Source: Bemisia tabaci
Lineage: Eukaryota; Arthropoda; Insecta; Hemiptera; Aleyrodidae
Reading direction: 5' to 3'
Length of the DNA: 64,000 nt
NCBI RefSeq assembly: GCF_918797505.1
Contig: NC_092797.1
Span: 20,907,372 to 20,971,371 of the forward strand
Of this stretch, positions 58,752-64,000 are shown one piece after another. Each line of letters begins with the position of its first letter. The stretch's first letter is position 1. The notes beneath the pieces are model-generated. The model saw nothing but the letters and a program-made list of their open reading frames with translations. It was not told the DNA's origin and did not search any database. A program made the translations under genes and the position numbers.

Positions 58752-60066
58752 ACAATTTTGTGTTGAATTTTTATCAAGTAACACCTTCGTCGGAGATTCT
58801 AGGTGGCGGTAGCCACCCCGGCCCAATCCTAAAAAACTCCCCCTAAAAAATGACGACCAAAAAAAAAAAAAAAAAAAAAAAAATAGACTATATTTTAAAG
58901 CCGTCTACAGCATCTTGTTTCCACCGAAACCATTCACTGCACAAGTGTTGCATTATCTCGTAAAACCAGTCTTTCCATTAATACTGTTCTTCAAACTGTA
59001 CGTATCCCGATGTAGAAACTTGGCAGTTTTGAAAACGCCTTCAATTGTGGCGAGATACCTCACGCATTCCGGAGAGTACGAATAGTTGTATCCTTGCGCC
59101 TCACCAACGCGACGGAAGATTCAAATTGGAATAGCCTCCTCGACGGCCCTGTCAATTTTCCTTTGACATTTTTGGAGTTGTAAGAGCATAGTTGAAGTGT
59201 GTTTCAGCTATTGTATGTAGGTAACCAATGGGTGAATGTCTTAAGAGAATTAAAAATACACACTCGTTGAAAAATAAAAAGTAGGAACTCAAATCAACTG
59301 TAAAATACAAGAAAGCACTGTAAGTAAAAAATATTTTAAAAAGCTAAAATACAAAGAAAATTTATCTAGGATTCGGGCCATTATGCGCAGATTACACGCT
59401 CATGCACAGCTGGAACAAAGGCTATGAATTAAAAATTGAAACAAGGAGATAATGGGCGCAGACCTGTTGCATTAGCTCGTAAGATCAGTCATTCCATTGA
59501 TCCGGTGCTCCGAACTTCATGCGACTCGACAATCCCGATAACGAAACTAGGCAGTTTTGAAAACGCCTTCAATCGCGGCGTGATACTCCACGCATTCCGG
59601 AGAGAACGAATAGTTGTATCCTTGCGCCTTACCAACGCGAAGGAGATTAAAATTGAAGTATCTTCCACGACGGCCTTGCTTGTGCTTTTATGAAAGAGCC
59701 AGAGATAGCGGTTCCTTATTGCAAAATGCAAACCAATTTTGTGTTGAATTTTTATCAAGTGATACCTTCGTCGGAGACTAAGTATATTTTAGAGCCATCT
59801 ACGGCATCTTGTTTCCACCAAAACCATTCACTGCACAAGTGTTGCATTATCTCGTAAGACCAGTCTTTCCATTAATACTGTTCTCCAAACTGTACACGCC
59901 TCAACAATCCGATAGAAACTTCGCAGTTTTGAAAACGCCTTCAATTGTGGCGAGATACCTCACGCATTCCGGAGAGTACGAATAGTTGTATCCTTGCGCC
60001 TCACCAACGCGACGGAAGATTCAAATTGAAGTAGCCTCCAAAACGGCCTTGTTGGTTTTCCTTTGA
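58752..60066. repeat. Three-copy duplicated block, about 0.3 kb per copy
   Basis: Copy A (about 58752-59168) and copy C (about 59733-60066) are close; copy B (about 59461-59690) is more diverged and lacks the leading part. All share GCAGTTTTGAAAACGCCTTC (59023, 59551, 59933) followed by CACGCATTCCGGAGAG and AGTTGTATCCTTGCGCC. Copy A alone has an extra 90 bp ending in 25 A (58797-58888). Confidence 0.8.
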
Positions 60067-60911
60067 CCATTTTTTAGTATTGTTACATTTATTCTGCTTT
60101 TTAGGAGCTTACGTATCGGTCGCTTTCAAGAAGCTAAAACGAGAGAGCACAGTAAATAAGGTAAATACAAATCTTAAATAGATCGAAAACACATCAAGAT
60201 CGTTTCGCGAAAATAACTCGGGCACTACCGCGAAAAAGGCCTATAATTTCATTTCAGAAAACTTGAACATTAAAAGTTGAGCAAAGTGGCCCAAGTTTTG
60301 TTTTTTTGTCACTTCATACTGTGTATTTTCAAAATAGCATAACATTCCCAAACTTTTTTACACATTAGACTTAAATTCTTCAAGTTTCATGTGACAAAAT
60401 TTCCGTTGAGAATAAGCGTATGAATGAAACTTCAAAACAAGAAGATTGCCTTCAATCTGTGAGCTAGGCAAAATTGGGTCCTCAGGAGTTGAAAAAGTTG
60501 TATCTCTCAACGTTCTCCTCCAGGTATTACGAGCTCTCGACGATGAAGAATCGGCCCCGGCGACGGCCCCTCATAAATCCTCGTATTTCCTCCTAACTTA
60601 TCGCGAGCTGGACGGAAACCATTGTTTCGATTTCCTCTTCAGTTTTATCTCGAATATTTCTCTTTGTAGTATCTCATTGTCAGTAAATAATAGAGGCTAC
60701 GTACGGAACTAGCGAAAAGTGTAAGTGAACAATTTTTTTCCGAGTTCTCTTCAGCTCGACCTACTTCCTCCCTTCTCCTTGGTCGCTTGAATTTGATGCA
60801 TGGAGCTTAAAGTTTTTTTTGTTTTTTTTTTAAACTTAGCTTTTTACTCACCTACGCATTAATTTAAATTTAAAACTTAGCCATATCAGGCTAATGCAAA
60901 AATATTACGAC

Positions 60912-61000
60912 CAGGACCGGATTTAGTGGGTGGCCACATGGGCCGCGGCCCATGGCGGCAAATTTAAGGGGCGGCAATTGTTGCAATTTTTTCAAATGTA
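60912..61000 (+). mobile_element. Possible hAT terminus fragment
   Basis: CAGGACCGGATTTAGTGGGT, followed by a GGGCCGCGGCCCATGG palindrome and GGCGGCAAATTTAAGGGGCGG, resembles terminal regions of hAT elements. No partner end was found, so this is tentative. Confidence 0.4.
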
Positions 61001-61278
61001 GGTATCAACAAAAAAAATCGGATTCAGGAAAAAAATTACGTACGAGAAAAGGCGACAAAATCTCTCATTTCCTGAGAGTTAAAGTATAGTAATTTCTAAT
61101 TTGTTCGTCTTCCGGTGATACAAGAAACAGCGCCTTTCATTTTTCTATAGTTGAGAGAGAGACCAAACAAGCAATTTGGCCTGGAGCGGAACGGTGCAAA
61201 GAGCAATGATGACGAGGACTTGAGATGAAAAGGAGAAGCCCTCGGCGCGCCAGTCAGCATGAAATACATACGTATTAG

Positions 61279-61490
61279 CACCTGCAAGACTCCATGAATA
61301 CTTCACGCATTGCGTCAAACGTAGTGCGGTCAGCAGCGGTTACGTGAAACTCATAGTGCCTACAAGACTGCATGAATACTTCACGCATTGCGTCAAAAAC
61401 AGTGCGGTCAGTAGCGGTCAGTGTGAAACGCATAGCGCCTACAAGACTGTAGGGATCATACTTCAAGCATTGCGCCTAAAACAGAGCGAT
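61279..61490. repeat. Tandem repeat, 78-79-bp unit, about 2.7 copies
   Basis: CCTRCAAGACT starts units at 61281, 61359 and 61438; each continues with CTTCACGCATTGCGTCAAA and GTGCGGTCAG. Because 78 is a multiple of three, the minus strand stays open with a repeated 26-residue pattern (FDAMREVFMQSCR). A diverged version occurs inverted at about 1196-1385. Confidence 0.82.
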
Positions 61491-62177
61491 TGGCGCGGTG
61501 GCGGAAATTAAAATTATGAAACCACATTCATGTTTATTCTTTCATAATTTTTTCGTTCATTTCTTGTAAACGAAAGGCCTTGTCCACACAGAGATAGGTT
61601 TACGGAACTTAACTTTTGCGCAAAGTTCCGGGAACTTTTGCTAGTGTTAACAGGGCTTTCACAAAAAATGTGCCCAACACGAGTAAACGTGTCTTATGCA
61701 CCCCTCCTCCTCCGGCACGTTCACTTGGCGGCTTGACACGCGTGGTTTGGAAGAAATAATACAATGGAAGGTCAGCGGCAGAAGTTGTAAATTTTACATT
61801 CTGGGTGTTTTTCATAAAATTGAATTGCACTTTTCTGTGTAAGAAACCATGCTCCTCTGCCAAACATGGAGTGAATATGTGTCATCATTTCTTTGGCGGA
61901 TCCAACAAGTTGGCAACATTGTTATTCCCCATTTAAACCCATGGAAATGTATCGATTCTTGGAGGGGTCAGGTGCTCCGACAAGAATCGATGATTTAACA
62001 TAAGTTTAAATGGAGGAAATCCAGTGTTGCCAAATTGCTGAATCCGCCTCTGCGAACATTCTGCCTTGCTAGGGAAACACGCCGTATTAATATTCGAGAG
62101 TTGCCAAATTTCCTCCGATGAAACGTTCATTTTCAAAGAAAGTAATGAATACTTTTCTTTGAGTTTTTCCGGACCTT

Positions 62178-63343
62178 CCCAAGTAGCATTTTCAACGGAA
62201 AAATCGCGATTTATCGCCGATAAAATCGCGATTATCTCGATTTTATCGGCGATAAAATCGCTAGGATCATCAACATCTGAGCGATTATCCTCGATCTTTT
62301 CGCGATTTTATTGCGATTTTATCGGCCCGAAAAAATTGCGATTTTATCGCGATAAGATCGAGATAATCGCTCAGATGTTGATGATCCTGCGATTTTATCG
62401 CTGATAAAATCGCCCAAAAAAGGGTTCTACGCTATTAGCCGATTGCCGTTAGGTTCAGCCGTCAGGTCCTTTGACGAAGACGAGCGTAAAATCCCCGGAT
62501 CCTCCGCGGGGATTCGAACCCCAATCGCCACGGTGCGGTGTAAGGCCAGGACTTTGCCACTAGGCTATGGCCCCTACATGACTGACGTAGGCGAATTGAA
62601 GCCTCTTAGGTGGATCGGCGCTTCGCAACATTACAACTTTTGTCATTGCGTGGACTGACACCAAGTTTTCATTGGAATTTTTTTTTATTTTCCCTCCTCT
62701 GCATTACATTTCATACCTTGAAGTACGGTTGGTAAATAATGTTCTATTGGTGATCTCATCATTCTGTCTCTGTAAAATTACCAATAGTAGTAAGATGGCA
62801 AAGTTACCGATGGACCTTGGTAAAACGCCATATTTTTTATCGACTGTGGTAGAATTACCGAGATAAAATGGTAAAGTTACGGGAATTGATTACCAATAAA
62901 AGTGGTATTCTTACCTGAAAAAAATCAGTAAAAATACCGGTTTTTAGGTAAGCTTACCAGTCTGTCTTTGTAACATTACCAATAATTGATAAAAAAATGA
63001 GATGGTAAGGTACCAACGGACCTCGGTAAAAACGGCGGCGGCGGCATAGAAACATCTTTCATAAGCGTCATTCATGCGTTCGTGGGCGTTGATGAAAAAT
63101 TGCAATTTATTGCAATTTTATCTCTATAAAATTGCGTTCGATAAAATCGCGATTTTATTGCAATTTTATCGCGATTTTTTCTCCCGATAATATTGCGATG
63201 AATCGCCGTCGATAAAATCGCGATTTTATTGCAATTTATCGCGATTTTTTATCCGATAATATTGCAATAAATCGCGACGTCGATAAAATCGCGATTACAT
63301 TCTCCGATTAAATCGCAATTTATCGCGATCACTGCTACTTGGG
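62178..63343. mobile_element. Palindrome-rich element with CCCAAGTAGCA ends
   Basis: CCCAAGTAGCA (62178-62188) is matched by TGCTACTTGGG (63333-63343). Next to each end are dense CGATTTTATCGC palindromes. On the left they form an inverted repeat around GATCATCAACATCTGAGCGA (62267 on, returning near 62368); on the right they form a tandem repeat of about 75 bp (63110-63320). The middle holds a SINE head and a GGTAA-rich stretch. No clear target duplication. Confidence 0.68.
62505..62573 (-). repeat. tRNA-derived SINE head (A and B boxes)
   Basis: Read on the minus strand: GGGGCCATAGCCTAGTGGCA (A box) and, 38 bp on, GGGGTTCGAATCCCC (B box with a perfect TpsiC-like stem). The sequence after the T arm does not pair with GGGGCCA, so it is not an intact tRNA gene. 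Confidence 0.65.
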
Positions 63344-64000
63344 TTTAGGTGAAATGCCGAAAAAAATTATCCGAAAAATATTCATGAGTTTACTGGGAAA
63401 TTCATGTTTTATAAAATGAAATTTGACAATGCTTAAAGGTTCAGACGGCGTTTTGCCTTAGAACGGCAGCATGTTTACGCATTTTTTCACGTGAAAACAA
63501 TGCTGGGGTTTTCAAAGCACACTCTTCCTCAAAACTGCCGCAATGTATGTTCTTTCTGCGAAACATTTTCCGCCGAGCGAGATTGAACCCCGGGCGAGGC
63601 CGAGGTCCATGACCTTGGTGGTTTTTTTTATTGCCTTAATTTTATTCTGGCTCGAACATCTCGTTTTCGTTGTCAGCGCGACTCGTTCTCGTCTCATCGC
63701 CGCCGCGTGGAAAGCCATCGCAATGTTCGGCGTTATTTTAAACGAGGCATTGAGCTGAGAGCAAGGGCATGGACACGCGGACATTTTGAGGCAGCACAAA
63801 GAGACAGAGAACTTACGCTCCTGCTATGCTTACTGCTGCCTTGTCCGCTTCGAATCAAATCGATAACTTCACGAAGACGTCATTGTAAACAAACATTATA
63901 TCTTAAAGATGGAAAGGAAGGGGGGGGGGGGCAGGGTGTCCAGCATCAGGAATTTCTCGATTCTATCAGGATTTGAGGTCAATCAGGATTTAAGAAAAAA
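63344..64000. other. Gene-free window end
   Basis: Includes the SINE-like piece above, several short open frames on both strands with no recognisable protein, and a G-rich run at 63918-63932. I see no supported gene. Confidence 0.5.
63575..63620 (-). repeat. Possible 3' half of a tRNA-like SINE
   Basis: On the minus strand GGTCATGGACCTCGGCCTCG is followed by CCCGGGGTTCAATCTCG, a B-box-like element. No A box was identified at the expected distance. Confidence 0.4.

Noticed and set aside
59436..59758. Frames on both strands in copy B of the duplicated block
   Set aside because: Not kept open in copies A and C, so coding is unlikely.
60446..60712. 88-residue plus-strand frame
   Set aside because: No recognisable protein and no splice context; left as unassigned sequence.
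61279..61490. CRISPR-like array
   Set aside because: Units are contiguous with no unique spacers, and the window is animal nuclear DNA.
62505..62573. Functional tRNA gene on the minus strand
   Set aside because: A and B boxes are present but the acceptor stem does not pair.

Overview
The window is nuclear DNA of an animal, most likely an arthropod and plausibly a hemipteroid insect. It is AT-rich, its genes are split by GT-AG introns, and introns and spacers are packed with short inverted-repeat transposons. The protein sequences resemble insect orthologues, but I could not run a search, so the species is not named. There are no bacterial or organellar features and no CRISPR array.

Three conserved eukaryotic genes account for all the coding sequence I can support. 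(1) PPT1, palmitoyl-protein thioesterase 1, plus strand, 3073-6584, 6 exons, 309 residues. (2) SUPT6H/Spt6, the transcription elongation factor and histone chaperone, minus strand, 37387 down to 9130, 15 exons (1747 residues) plus a possible 15-nt microexon. (3) SUGP1, a SURP and G-patch splicing factor, plus strand, 40023-56077, 12 exons (about 1204 residues), with an exceptionally long low-complexity exon. I followed reading frame and phase across every junction; all are consistent except one uncertain donor in SUGP1. PPT1 and Spt6 are convergent (2.5 kb apart). Spt6 and SUGP1 are divergent, with 2.6 kb between start codons that must hold both promoters. Spt6 and SUGP1 both act on RNA polymerase II transcripts (elongation and branch-site recognition); PPT1 is a lysosomal enzyme with no evident link.

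Layout: 1-3070 repeats, including a hAT-like element with an 8-bp target duplication; 3073-6584 PPT1; 6585-9129 convergent spacer; 9130-37387 Spt6, whose introns carry a Transib-like element with a nested Tigger, a TAA-flanked MITE nested in a larger element, a degenerate Tigger-like element and several foldbacks; 37388-40022 divergent spacer; 40023-56077 SUGP1, with a second Tigger-like element that itself contains a TTAA-flanked foldback; 56078-64000 gene-free and repeat-rich, with a threefold duplicated block, a 78-bp tandem repeat, a palindromic element and tRNA-derived SINE pieces.

I found no new multi-gene system. The most informative observations are the nested transposon insertions whose empty sites can be read inside the window, the Transib-like termini that resemble V(D)J recombination heptamers, a possible 5-residue Spt6 microexon, a PPT1 lacking the vicinal cysteine pair, and the SUGP1 low-complexity expansion with only one visible SURP domain.
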